Shown: positions 56,375-63,668 of the stretch, piece after piece
How positions within the stretch are numbered: position 1 is the first letter of the stretch
Layout: each line of letters starts with the position of its first letter
Origin: [Empedobacter] haloabium
GTDB taxonomy: Bacteria; Pseudomonadota; Gammaproteobacteria; Burkholderiales; Burkholderiaceae_D
Assembly (NCBI GenBank): GCA_008011715.2
Contig: CP136508.1
Location: 434,001-498,000 of the forward strand
DNA: 64,000 bases
Direction of reading: 5' to 3'
Translations under genes and position numbers: made by a program
Notes under the pieces: generated by a model
Told to the model about the DNA's origin: nothing
What the model saw: only the letters and a program-made list of their open reading frames with translations
Databases searched by the model: none

Positions 56375-56859
56375 CAGGCGCCGCGCGCGAGATGCGTCAG
56401 CGCGTCGCCGGTGACGCGGCAGATGCGCCAGTCCGGCAGCACGGCCGCGCCCATCTTCTCGTAGAAGCTGATGGCGTTGGCGTTCCAGTCCAGTACCGAC
56501 CATTCGAAGCGGCCGCACTGGCGCTCGACGGCCAGCGCCGCCAGCGCGACCAGCATCTGCTTGCCATAGCCCTTGCCGCGCCGGTTCTGCTTGACGTACA
56601 GGTCTTCCAGGTACAGGCCCTTTTTGCACAGGAACGTGGAAAAGTTATGGAAGAACAGCGCGAACGTGACGACCTCGCCGCCCGCTTCCTCGCCCACGAT
56701 GGCCTCGCAGGGCGGTCGCACGCCGAACAGCGCGTCGTGCAGCATCGCTTCGTTGGCGACGACCATGTGCTCGAGCTTCTCGAATACGGCCAGTTCGCGG
56801 ATCATGGCAAAGATGGAGGAGACGTCTTCCGGGCGGGCGGGGCGGATGGTGATGGTCAT
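56374..56859 (-). CDS. GNAT acetyltransferase (diamine acetyltransferase-like)
   Basis: A 161-aa single GNAT domain. YLEDLYVKQNRRGKGYGKQML holds motif A in two parts (V-x-x-x-x-R-G-x-G-x-G binds acetyl-CoA) and WNANAISFYEKMGA is motif B. The FFHNFSTFLCKKGLYLEDL region matches the spermidine/thialysine acetyltransferase branch. Substrate not certain. Second gene of an operon, overlapping the EamA gene stop by 4 nt. Confidence 0.9.
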   Translation of the reverse strand: MTITIRPARPEDVSSIFAMIRELAVFEKLEHMVVANEAMLHDALFGVRPPCEAIVGEEAGGEVVTFALFFHNFSTFLCKKGLYLEDLYVKQNRRGKGYGKQMLVALAALAVERQCGRFEWSVLDWNANAISFYEKMGAAVLPDWRICRVTGDALTHLARGA

Positions 56860-57797
56860 GAGGCTTTCTTCAGGGGTTCAGGTTCGATGAGCGCGGCCGG
56901 CCTGGCGGGCGTGGGCGTACGCAAGGCCCAGGCCACGCTGCCCAGGCACAGCGCCATGCCGGCCCATTCCAGGATGCCGGGGCGGAAATGTTCCAGGCGG
57001 ATCGACAGCAGCACGGAAATCACCGGCGTGACGACGCCGATATAGGTGGCCTTCTGCGGCCCGATGCGGTCGATCAGCGTGAAGAAGCAGGCGAAGGCGA
57101 TGACGGAGCCGAACACCGCCAGGTACAACAACCCTGCCCAGTAGCGGGTGCTGGACGGCGCAACGAAGCGCTCGCCCGATGCCGCGACCCACAGGGCCAC
57201 CAGCAAGGTGCCCCACAACATGCCCCAGGCCATCGTCAGCAGCACATTGGGTGCCTGCTCGCGCACCTTGACGACGATGACGTTGCCGAAGGCGCTGGCC
57301 AGCGTGGCCGCCAGCGCGAGGATCAGGCCGAGCAGGAAATGGCCCTGGCCGCCGGCAAGGATGTCGCGCACGGCCAGGCCGATCGACTGGTAGAACAGCA
57401 GGACGACGCCGGAGACCGCGACGCTGCCCGCGGCCCACGTGCGCCAGGAAAGGGGCGTGCCCAGCACGAGCCGGCTGATCAGCGGATTCCAGAACACCAT
57501 CAGGGCGAACAGCACGGCCACCAGGGCGGACACGAGGTATTGCTCGGAGGAGTAAGTGCAGATATAGCTGACGCCGAAGGTGGCGCAGCCTTGCAGCATC
57601 GTCCAGCGCTGGGCGCGCCAGGACAGCGCCAGCTTGTCGCCGCGCAGCTTGCACCAGGCGAACAGCACGGCCGACGACAGCGCGAAACGGTAGACCACGG
57701 ACACGGCAGGGGGCACGTCGCCCAGCTGCAAGGTGATGGCCCAGAAGGTGGAACCCCAGATCAGGCTGGCGATAAGGAACAGAAGCGAGGAAGGCAT
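56856..57797 (-). CDS. EamA/DMT-family transporter
   Basis: A 313-aa protein with ten membrane helices in two EamA halves (LIASLIWGSTFWAITLQLG at the start and ATYIGVVTPVISVLLS near the end). Drug/metabolite exporter superfamily; substrate unknown. Start MPSSLLFLIASL is favoured because the longer open frame upstream is polar and unlike the family. Its gene precedes the GNAT gene with a 4-nt overlap. Confidence 0.88.
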   Translation of the reverse strand: MPSSLLFLIASLIWGSTFWAITLQLGDVPPAVSVVYRFALSSAVLFAWCKLRGDKLALSWRAQRWTMLQGCATFGVSYICTYSSEQYLVSALVAVLFALMVFWNPLISRLVLGTPLSWRTWAAGSVAVSGVVLLFYQSIGLAVRDILAGGQGHFLLGLILALAATLASAFGNVIVVKVREQAPNVLLTMAWGMLWGTLLVALWVAASGERFVAPSSTRYWAGLLYLAVFGSVIAFACFFTLIDRIGPQKATYIGVVTPVISVLLSIRLEHFRPGILEWAGMALCLGSVAWALRTPTPARPAALIEPEPLKKAS

Positions 57798-57956
57798 CGA
57801 ACCAGTATACGGGCTTCCCGATAATTCCTCTATGGATACTTCGGTGTTGTCGGGCCACACAGCCGGTTGACGTCGCGCAAGCGACACCGCGTCCGTCCAT
57901 ATTTTGCCGAAAAGGAAAGTAGTATTGAACGACCAACGACTTCCCAAGGTGCTACC

Positions 57957-58082
57957 GTGACCCGAACCTGGCAATTCCAGCTGGCTTCCCTGCTCGGCTA
58001 TGTGGCCGTGCTGCTGCTTACCCTGATGGTGTGCGCCGAGGGGCTGGCACCACCGTTGTGGGCGCTCAGTAGGCCAGGTTGA
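57957..58082 (+). CDS. possible 41-aa membrane peptide
   Basis: GTG start with AAGGTG upstream; product MTRTWQFQLASLLGYVAVLL followed by LTLMVCAEGLAPP, one membrane helix. It overlaps the 3' end of the convergent Mpo1-like gene by 17 bp. Good composition but short and non-ATG; may be chance. Confidence 0.35.
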   Translation: MTRTWQFQLASLLGYVAVLLLTLMVCAEGLAPPLWALSRPG

Positions 58083-58503
58083 AGCGGCGGTACAGGAAAC
58101 CCAGCACGAACAGCGGCCCGATCAGCAGGAAGCGCAGGTCGTCGAAAAACGAGGGCTTCTTGCCTTCGATCATGTGGCCGATGAACTGGCCGATCCAGGC
58201 CAGCACGAAAATCGCGATACACAGCGGCAGCACGGTGATCGGTGGCAACGCGGCCAATACCCCCAGCATTGCCAGCGCCATCAGCAGCATGCCCGCCGCG
58301 AACGGGCGCGACAGCTTCCAGTAGTACACCAGGCTGGCCACGACGGCCACCAGTGCCACCACCGGGTGGATCCACCACAGGATGCCCAACAGGGAAAACA
58401 CGATCAGCGGCACGCAGGCGAAGTGGATCAGCTCGTTGGTGGGGTTGCGGTGGCTGTCGCTGTACTGGGCCAGCAGCGTATCGATGGTGCGGTCGTGGTT
58501 CAT
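58066..58503 (-). CDS. Mpo1/DUF962-like membrane protein
   Basis: A 145-aa protein with MNHDRTIDTLLAQYSDSHRN and PTNELIHFACVPLI at the start, four membrane helices and WIGQFIGHMIEGKKPSFFDD. The conserved His residues (H in SHRNP, H in IHF, GHMIEG) are those of the Mpo1/YGL010w family; the yeast enzyme is an Fe(II) dioxygenase of 2-hydroxy fatty acids. Function in bacteria is by analogy. Lone gene. Confidence 0.88.
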   Translation of the reverse strand: MNHDRTIDTLLAQYSDSHRNPTNELIHFACVPLIVFSLLGILWWIHPVVALVAVVASLVYYWKLSRPFAAGMLLMALAMLGVLAALPPITVLPLCIAIFVLAWIGQFIGHMIEGKKPSFFDDLRFLLIGPLFVLGFLYRRFNLAY

Positions 58504-58565
58504 GGCGGCGGTCTCCTGTGTCTGTGCACTTTCGATCGATTCTACACCGAAGGATTGCCGCTACA

Positions 58566-59117
58566 ATGGCCGGCATGACCCTCCTTGCTGGCCTCGCTCC
58601 TGTCGTCGACTCCAACACCCGCATCCTGATCCTCGGCAGCTTTCCCGGTGCTGCTTCCCTTGCAGCACAGCAGTACTATGCGCACCCGCGCAACCTGGCG
58701 TGGCGGCTGATCTCGGCGCTGGTGGGCGAGGACCTGGCGGCGCTGCCTTACGGGGAACGCCTGCCGCGCCTGCTTGCACATGGCATCGGCCTGTGGGACG
58801 TGCTGGGCGGCTGCGAGCGGCAGGGCAGCCTGGATTCCGCCATCCGCAAGCCGGCCGCGAACGACTTCGCCCGGCTGCGTCAGCTGTGCCCACGACTGCA
58901 CACCGTCGGCTTCAATGGCCAGGCCGCCGGCAAGTTCGCCCCCCAGTTTGCCGCGCAGGGCTACCGGACGGTGGTGTTGCCGTCGTCGTCACCGGCGCAT
59001 GCGGCGATGTCGTTCGACGACAAACTGCACGCCTGGCGGCAGCTTACCGCTGCGGCGCCGTCCACACCAGGTTCCACAGATGACCGTCCAGGTCCTCGAA
59101 GCCCTGGTCATACATGA
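58566..59117 (+). CDS. DNA-deoxyinosine glycosylase (UDG family 6-like)
   Basis: A 183-aa protein. RILILGSFPGAASLAAQQYYAHPRN is split here as ILGSFPGAASL and YYAHPRNLAW, the signature of hypoxanthine/uracil-DNA glycosylases of the HDG family; VVLPSSSPAHAAMSF carries the late conserved His. Removes deaminated bases. Two in-frame ATGs (58566 and 58575); the first is used here. Its last 74 bp overlap the convergent VOC gene. Confidence 0.85.
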   Translation: MAGMTLLAGLAPVVDSNTRILILGSFPGAASLAAQQYYAHPRNLAWRLISALVGEDLAALPYGERLPRLLAHGIGLWDVLGGCERQGSLDSAIRKPAANDFARLRQLCPRLHTVGFNGQAAGKFAPQFAAQGYRTVVLPSSSPAHAAMSFDDKLHAWRQLTAAAPSTPGSTDDRPGPRSPGHT

Positions 59118-59442
59118 AGCCGTGATCCTCGGGCGGATGCGGCGTGCGCCCACCGGCCGCGACGGCCTTGGCGATCAGGCTGTCCAGTTCCTCCCGGCTT
59201 TCGCAGCTCAGGCAAATGATGACTTCGTTGGCTTCCTTCGCCTGGGCCAGCGGCTTGTCGATCAGGGAGCGGAAGAAATCCTCGGTCATCAGCATGGCGT
59301 GGATGGTGCCGTCCACGATGTTCATGAACGCGGTGCTGTCGCTGCTCCATTGCCGGTTGAAAGTAAACCCGAGCGCTGAAAAGAACGCGCGCGATTTGTC
59401 CAGGTCCTTGACTGCCAGGTTGAAGATGATCTGCTTGTTCAT
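59044..59442 (-). CDS. VOC/glyoxalase superfamily protein
   Basis: A 132-aa protein starting MNKQIIFNLAVKDLDKSRAF, the beta-alpha-beta start of VOC proteins, with HGFMYDQGFEDLDGHLWNLVW at the end supplying the late acidic metal residue. Resembles the PhnB/YaeR-like lactoylglutathione lyase relatives of unknown substrate. RBS GAGG before the chosen ATG. Tail-to-tail overlap of 74 bp with the glycosylase gene. Confidence 0.88.
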   Translation of the reverse strand: MNKQIIFNLAVKDLDKSRAFFSALGFTFNRQWSSDSTAFMNIVDGTIHAMLMTEDFFRSLIDKPLAQAKEANEVIICLSCESREELDSLIAKAVAAGGRTPHPPEDHGFMYDQGFEDLDGHLWNLVWTAPQR

Positions 59443-59605
59443 TGGGCCTCCTTGGTGGATTTCCCTGACGACGAACCAGGATCGCGCCAATCGACCAGCG
59501 GGCGCAAATATTTTTTCGCCGGCGCGAATCCTTTTTGATCAACCGGCCCTCCTAGTCTTGCAAGCTCGGCAATCGGGCCGTACGCTGCACAGCAAAGGAG
59601 TGAAT

Positions 59606-59818
59606 ATGAGGAATCTGACGGGCAAGGAAAGCGCCGTGCGCGCCATTGGCGGCATCATGCTGGTCGCGGGCGCGGTTGTGGCCTGGTATCAGGGAGAGAC
59701 GACCGCCGGGCTGGGTTTGGTGGCGGCCGGGCTGGGTGCCATGTTGTCCGGCTTGTTCGGCTATTGCCCGGCATGCGCATTGGCGGGGCGCTGCGGCCTG
59801 CGCAAGCGGGGAGGCTGA
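59606..59818 (+). CDS. DUF2892 small membrane protein
   Basis: A 70-aa protein, AAAGGAG then ATG. Two membrane helices (AIGGIMLVAGAVVAWY and LGLVAAGLGAMLSGLFGYCP) and a Cys-bearing end GYCPACALAGRC, the DUF2892/YgaP-C form that often binds a rhodanese or sits beside redox genes. Followed after 2 nt by the sigma factor gene. Confidence 0.8.
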   Translation: MRNLTGKESAVRAIGGIMLVAGAVVAWYQGETTAGLGLVAAGLGAMLSGLFGYCPACALAGRCGLRKRGG

Positions 59819-59820
59819 TC

Positions 59821-60348
59821 ATGCGCATTCCCGAGCAGACGTTTGCCGCGGCCCAGGCTGGCGATCCGGCCGCATTGGCGCACCTGCTGGTGCAGTTGCG
59901 GCCCGATATCCGGCGCTATGCCGCCTACCAATGCAAGCGCTCCTCCGCCGTGGACGATGTCGTGCAGGAGGCCCTGATCATCCTGTATCGCCGTATCGGC
60001 ACCGTGCGGACGGCATCGGCCCTGGGCGGCTGGCTGTTGCGCATCGTCGGCCGGCTGTGCATGCTCCCCGCGCTGATGTTCATGAAGGGCGTGGAAGATT
60101 TGCGTGGCGTCGAGGAATCGGCGCGCTTTGCGCGCATGCCGGTGGACGAGCTGCGCGTAGACCTGGTGCGCGCGCTGGAGTCGTTGCCGGCCGCGCACCG
60201 CGAGATCGTGCTGCTGCGTGACCTGCAGGAAATGACGATCCGCGACATCGCCACCCACCTGGCGATCACGCCGGAGGCGGCGAAGAGCCGCCTGCACCGC
60301 GCCCGCGCCATGGTGCGCGAGTACCTGCTGGCAGGGGAGGCCGCATGA
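59821..60348 (+). CDS. ECF-type RNA polymerase sigma factor
   Basis: A 175-aa sigma factor: region 2 includes YAAYQCKRSSAVDDVVQEA and LIILYRRIGTVR; region 4 includes LPAAHREIVLLRDLQEMTI and AITPEAAKSRLHRAR. No C-terminal extension and no recognisable anti-sigma gene beside it. It overlaps the AhpD-like gene (ATGA) and follows the DUF2892 gene by 2 nt, so the three form an operon, probably a redox-responsive one. Confidence 0.92.
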   Translation: MRIPEQTFAAAQAGDPAALAHLLVQLRPDIRRYAAYQCKRSSAVDDVVQEALIILYRRIGTVRTASALGGWLLRIVGRLCMLPALMFMKGVEDLRGVEESARFARMPVDELRVDLVRALESLPAAHREIVLLRDLQEMTIRDIATHLAITPEAAKSRLHRARAMVREYLLAGEAA

Positions 60349-60683
60349 ACGATTACCAGAATCGCGCCGACCTGGGGCTGGCACGCGACCTGATCGCGTT
60401 GGCGCCGACCGAGGCAAAGGCGTTTCTCGGGCTGAAGGCGGCGGCCGAACGCAGCGACGGCGTCATTCCAGACAAGTATCGGGAGCTGATCTCGATTGCC
60501 GTGGCGCTGACGACGCAGTGTGCCTACTGCATCGATGCGCATACCAAGAACGCGGTGCAGGCGGGCGCCACCCGCGAAGAGATCGCGGAAACGGCGTTTA
60601 TCGCGGCGGCACTGAAGGCCGGCGCGGCGGTGGGACACGGCTTGCTGGCGCTGCGGCTGTTCGACGAAGCCAGTGCCCGGTGA
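60345..60683 (+). CDS. AhpD-like carboxymuconolactone decarboxylase family protein
   Basis: A 112-aa protein with TTQCAYCIDAHTKNAVQAG: the CxxC plus H of alkylhydroperoxidase AhpD-type proteins. Likely a thiol peroxidase or a redox sensor of the adjacent ECF sigma factor. Start overlaps the sigma stop by ATGA. Confidence 0.92.
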   Translation: MNDYQNRADLGLARDLIALAPTEAKAFLGLKAAAERSDGVIPDKYRELISIAVALTTQCAYCIDAHTKNAVQAGATREEIAETAFIAAALKAGAAVGHGLLALRLFDEASAR

Positions 60684-60689
60684 GGCGAG

Positions 60690-61286
60690 TTACCGGGCGC
60701 CGAACATCCGGTCCAGGGCCGTCTGGCGCAAGCTGCCTTCCAGCGCGGCGAGCGCCTCCTCCGTCCGTACGACCTGCGCATATTCCCCATCGAGGTTCGC
60801 CAGCGCCATCCAGTGGACCTCGTCCGCGCTGCGCGGATGGCCGGCATAGTCGCGTTTGGCAAAAGCAAACGTCGCATCCGCCACGACCTGCGTCGCGAAG
60901 CCCAGGTTGCCTGCCGTGCGCGCGCTGGCTTCGACCGAGTTATTGGTGCTGACCCCCACCATGACCAGTTGCGTAATGCCGCGCACGTGCAACCAGCGTT
61001 CCAGTCCCGTGTTGATAAAGCAGTCTGGCACATTCTTTTCGACCACGTGGGCATGCGGCAGCGGCTCGAAGCGCGGCTGGAACTCGGCTCCCGCTTGCCC
61101 AGGCCAGAACGGCGAGCCCGGCGTGCGCGAAACATGGCGGACGTGGACGACCGGTGCACCTGCCGCGCGCCAGGCCTCCAGCAGCCGGGCCATGTTGTCC
61201 TCGGCCTGCGGATTGTTGCGCTGGCCCGCGGCCGGGCTGGCCATACCTTGTTGCATATCGATGACGATCAAAGCCGGAACTTGCAT
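60690..61286 (-). CDS. isochorismatase-fold hydrolase, catalytic Cys replaced by Ser
   Basis: A 198-aa protein. ALIVIDMQQGM gives catalytic D10 and HVVEKNVPDCF gives K84. The third position, normally Cys in a T-N-x-C-V-E pattern, reads TNNSVEASAR with S117. The cysteine hydrolase fold is otherwise intact. It may be a subfamily that works without the nucleophile (as isochorismatases proper do) or an inactive relative. Convergent with the AhpD-like gene, 6 bp apart. Confidence 0.9.
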   Translation of the reverse strand: MQVPALIVIDMQQGMASPAAGQRNNPQAEDNMARLLEAWRAAGAPVVHVRHVSRTPGSPFWPGQAGAEFQPRFEPLPHAHVVEKNVPDCFINTGLERWLHVRGITQLVMVGVSTNNSVEASARTAGNLGFATQVVADATFAFAKRDYAGHPRSADEVHWMALANLDGEYAQVVRTEEALAALEGSLRQTALDRMFGAR

Positions 61287-61367
61287 CTGGACTCCAGGTT
61301 AGGGTGATGACGCATCGTAGAGCGCTGCCACGGCAGTGGCAAGGCCGGCAGCGGCTAGAATGCCGCC

Positions 61368-61913
61368 ATGACCGACAAAAATAAAAACATCAGCAAATTC
61401 CTGTCCCTGATCCTGCGCCATGCGCCCGATACGATCGGCCTGACGCTGGACAAAAACGGTTGGGCCGACGTGGCCACCCTGCTGGAGCGGGCGGCCGCCC
61501 ATGGCAAGCGCATCACGCCTGAACAGTTGCAGGAAGTTGTGGCGAGCAACGACAAGCAGCGTTTCGCCTTCAGTGCCGATGGCCGCGCCATTCGCGCCAG
61601 CCAGGGCCACTCGCTCAAGAGCGTCGACCTGGAGCTGGCGCCGGCCGTGCCGCCGGCGATCCTGTACCACGGCACCGCCAGCCGCTTCATTACGTCGATC
61701 CGGCAGTCCGGCCTGAAGGCGCAGTCGCGCCGTCACGTCCATCTGTCGGCCGAGCGTGGCACGGCTACCAGCGTTGGCGCGCGCTATGGCGTGCCGGTCG
61801 TGCTGGCGGTGCGGGCCGGCGAAATGCACGCGCAAGGGCAGCTGTTCTACCGCTCGGACAACGGCGTGTGGCTGACGGACGCCGTGCCGCTGCGCTTCAT
61901 CGACTTCCCGTGA
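61368..61913 (+). CDS. kptA: RNA 2'-phosphotransferase (Tpt1/KptA)
   Basis: A 181-aa protein with NISKFLSLILRHAPDTIGL at the start, then ILYHGTASRFITSIRQSGL, RRHVHLSAE and the late LFYRSDNGVWLTDAVP. These hold the R-H-R-R set of Tpt1 enzymes, which remove 2'-phosphates from RNA using NAD+. Its role in bacteria without tRNA splicing of this type is unclear. Monocistronic. Confidence 0.95.
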   Translation: MTDKNKNISKFLSLILRHAPDTIGLTLDKNGWADVATLLERAAAHGKRITPEQLQEVVASNDKQRFAFSADGRAIRASQGHSLKSVDLELAPAVPPAILYHGTASRFITSIRQSGLKAQSRRHVHLSAERGTATSVGARYGVPVVLAVRAGEMHAQGQLFYRSDNGVWLTDAVPLRFIDFP

Positions 61914-61944
61914 ATATTTTTGTGCGCCGCACAAAGAGCTGTGC

Positions 61945-62290
61945 TATACTACGTCTGTCGATAAAGCCTTCAGGCCTTGTCGGCCCCTCGATGTGACGCA
62001 GGGCTGGCGTGTGTAAAGCCGCGCTGCGAATTCCACGAACGGGGTTGTCATACCAGACATTGGTCGAATTACACATTGGCCGCACCTTGCAGATAGCATG
62101 GGCATCCAAGGCATCCGCACCACGCAGATAGCATGGGCTGGAGCAGCGATTCAAGCATTGGCATTACATTGAAACGAAGCCCGCAGTCAGCGGGCTTTTT
62201 TTTCAGGCTTTCACCCCCATCTCGGTATGACGCAGCACCCGGCACCAGACGGCAGCCGGCAATGGCGCAACGCCACTTACGAAAGGGAAT
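61945..62290 (+). promoter_or_regulatory. long infA leader with promoter, direct repeats and internal terminator
   Basis: TATACT (61945-61950) is a strong -10 box. The following ~340 bp before infA contain no open gene. They hold 23-bp near-identical direct repeats, CGCACCTTGCAGATAGCATG at 62081 and its copy at 62116 (two differing bases), and a strong terminator at 62177-62203. Either a separate ~250-nt RNA ends there, or the leader controls infA by attenuation. Confidence 0.5.
62177..62203 (+). terminator. terminator inside the infA leader
   Basis: AAGCCCGC, AGTCA loop, GCGGGCTT followed by TTTTTT. A textbook Rho-independent terminator lying 88 bp before the infA start. Confidence 0.85.
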
Positions 62291-62551
62291 ATGGCTAAAG
62301 AAGAACTGATTGAAATGAACGGCCTCGTTACCGAAATCCTGCCCGAGATGCGTTTCCGCGTCGACCTCGATAACGGCCACAAACTGGTTGCATACACATC
62401 GGGCAAAATGAAGAAGAATCACATCCGCATCCTGGCGGGTGACCGCGTGACCCTGGAACTGTCGCCCTACGACCTGAACAAGGGCCGCATCGTTTTCCGT
62501 CACATCGAGAACCGGGGCTCAGCGCCCAGCCACCAGGCACGCCGCCGCTAA
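62291..62551 (+). CDS. infA: translation initiation factor IF-1
   Basis: An 86-aa S1/OB-fold protein: [40 protein letters not shown] and [19 protein letters not shown]. It has a longer, basic tail than the usual 72-aa IF-1, which points to the second, stress-type infA copy common in Betaproteobacteria rather than the one in the ribosomal protein operon. RBS AAAGGGA before ATG. Confidence 0.95.
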   Translation: MAKEELIEMNGLVTEILPEMRFRVDLDNGHKLVAYTSGKMKKNHIRILAGDRVTLELSPYDLNKGRIVFRHIENRGSAPSHQARRR

Positions 62552-62592
62552 GCGCGGTCGCAGCCGGCAAACCTTCCCAGTACGGGACCGCG

Positions 62593-62627
62593 AAAAACCG
62601 CCACGGCAGATGCCGTGCCGCGGCTTT
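62593..62627. terminator. imperfect GC stem-loop between convergent infA and hydrolase genes
   Basis: AAAAACCGCCACGGC, AGAT loop, GCCGTGCCGCGGCTTTT. A-run and T-run on opposite sides let it work in both directions for the two convergent genes. Confidence 0.6.
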
Positions 62628-62634
62628 TCGTCGT

Positions 62635-63501
62635 TTACGCCGCGTTGACGGCCTGTTCCAGCAATGCCGGCGCGGCGGCAAACTGCGCCGTCAGGAACCG
62701 CGCGATTCGTTGCTGCGTATCCGGCAGGTAGGGAATGTTCATATGGTTCGAACCCGGGACGGTCTCGTCCAGGTGCAGCCGCGCCATCTTGGCCACCAGC
62801 TGGTCGGTATGGGAGTGCGGCACGATATCGTCGCTGGCGGCGCGCAGCACATAGGTAGGCGCGCGCAGCAGCGCCGCATACTTGACGGACTCGAAGCGGT
62901 GCCGCAGCACGAAGCTGACGGGCACGACACGGAACTTGCGCTGCGCCAGCGCGAGGATCGAATCGTAAGGCGTGATCAGGACGACGGATTGGACCGGGCG
63001 CTCCTTGGCCACCTGCACCGCGACGCCTGAGCCCAGGCTGCGGCCGACCACCGCCACGCGCTCGGCATCGATATTGCGCCGGCTGCACAGCCAGTCGAAC
63101 AGCATGCAGCCGTCCTCCACCATATGCTCCTCGCCCGGCACGCCGCGCGAGTCGCCATAGCCACGGTAGTTCATCGCCAGCACCGTCATGCCCGGGAACA
63201 GCGTGCCGGCGTCGCGCACGACCCACGACACCTCTTCGGAGCGGCCGCCGAAGTAGACGACAGCCGGATGCGGGCCAGGGCCGCGCGGCGTCATCAGCCA
63301 GCCCGCGAGCCGGGTGCCGTCGTTCGCCCGCAGCACGATGGCGCGGGTGCGGTGGCCCGTGCTGCGCGGGCTCTGCACCTCGCGCACCAGGGTTGGATTG
63401 AACAGCAGCTTGCGCTGGCTGGCCGCGATCATCGACACCATGCCGGCCCACAGCAGGCCTGCGGCGCCTGCGGCGGCCGCCACTTTTCGGGAAGTATTCA
63501 T
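62635..63501 (-). CDS. membrane-anchored alpha/beta hydrolase (BEM46/FrsA-like)
   Basis: A 288-aa protein with an N-terminal signal anchor (AAAAGAAGLLWAGMVSMIA). Fold markers: LAMNYRGYGDSRG, nucleophile elbow VVGRSLGSGVA, Asp in RAASDDIVPHSH and His in VPGSNHMNIPY. The G-R-S-L-G-S elbow matches the BEM46/ABHD13 group. Substrate unknown; faces the periplasm. Confidence 0.88.
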   Translation of the reverse strand: MNTSRKVAAAAGAAGLLWAGMVSMIAASQRKLLFNPTLVREVQSPRSTGHRTRAIVLRANDGTRLAGWLMTPRGPGPHPAVVYFGGRSEEVSWVVRDAGTLFPGMTVLAMNYRGYGDSRGVPGEEHMVEDGCMLFDWLCSRRNIDAERVAVVGRSLGSGVAVQVAKERPVQSVVLITPYDSILALAQRKFRVVPVSFVLRHRFESVKYAALLRAPTYVLRAASDDIVPHSHTDQLVAKMARLHLDETVPGSNHMNIPYLPDTQQRIARFLTAQFAAAPALLEQAVNAA

Positions 63502-63608
63502 GAGTAAAGTCTACTCCCGATCCCGAAAACGCGTGTACGGACTGTTGCGGATTTTTGTAGGATTTTGTCGCTTGGGTTAGGTGGGCCACATACAGAATGC
63601 GAACCCAT

Positions 63609-63661
63609 GGTGTCAGGCACCCATCTGCGGGTCTTCGACCCGCAGATGGGTGCCTGACACC
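63609..63661. repeat. 25-bp-arm perfect hairpin (GGTGTCAGGCACC type)
   Basis: Arms 63609-63633 and 63637-63661 are perfectly complementary with a TTC loop. Sixteen or more bases per arm agree with the hairpin at 53540-53592, including GGCACC and GCGGGTC. Confidence 0.9.
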
Positions 63662-63668
63662 TTAGGGT

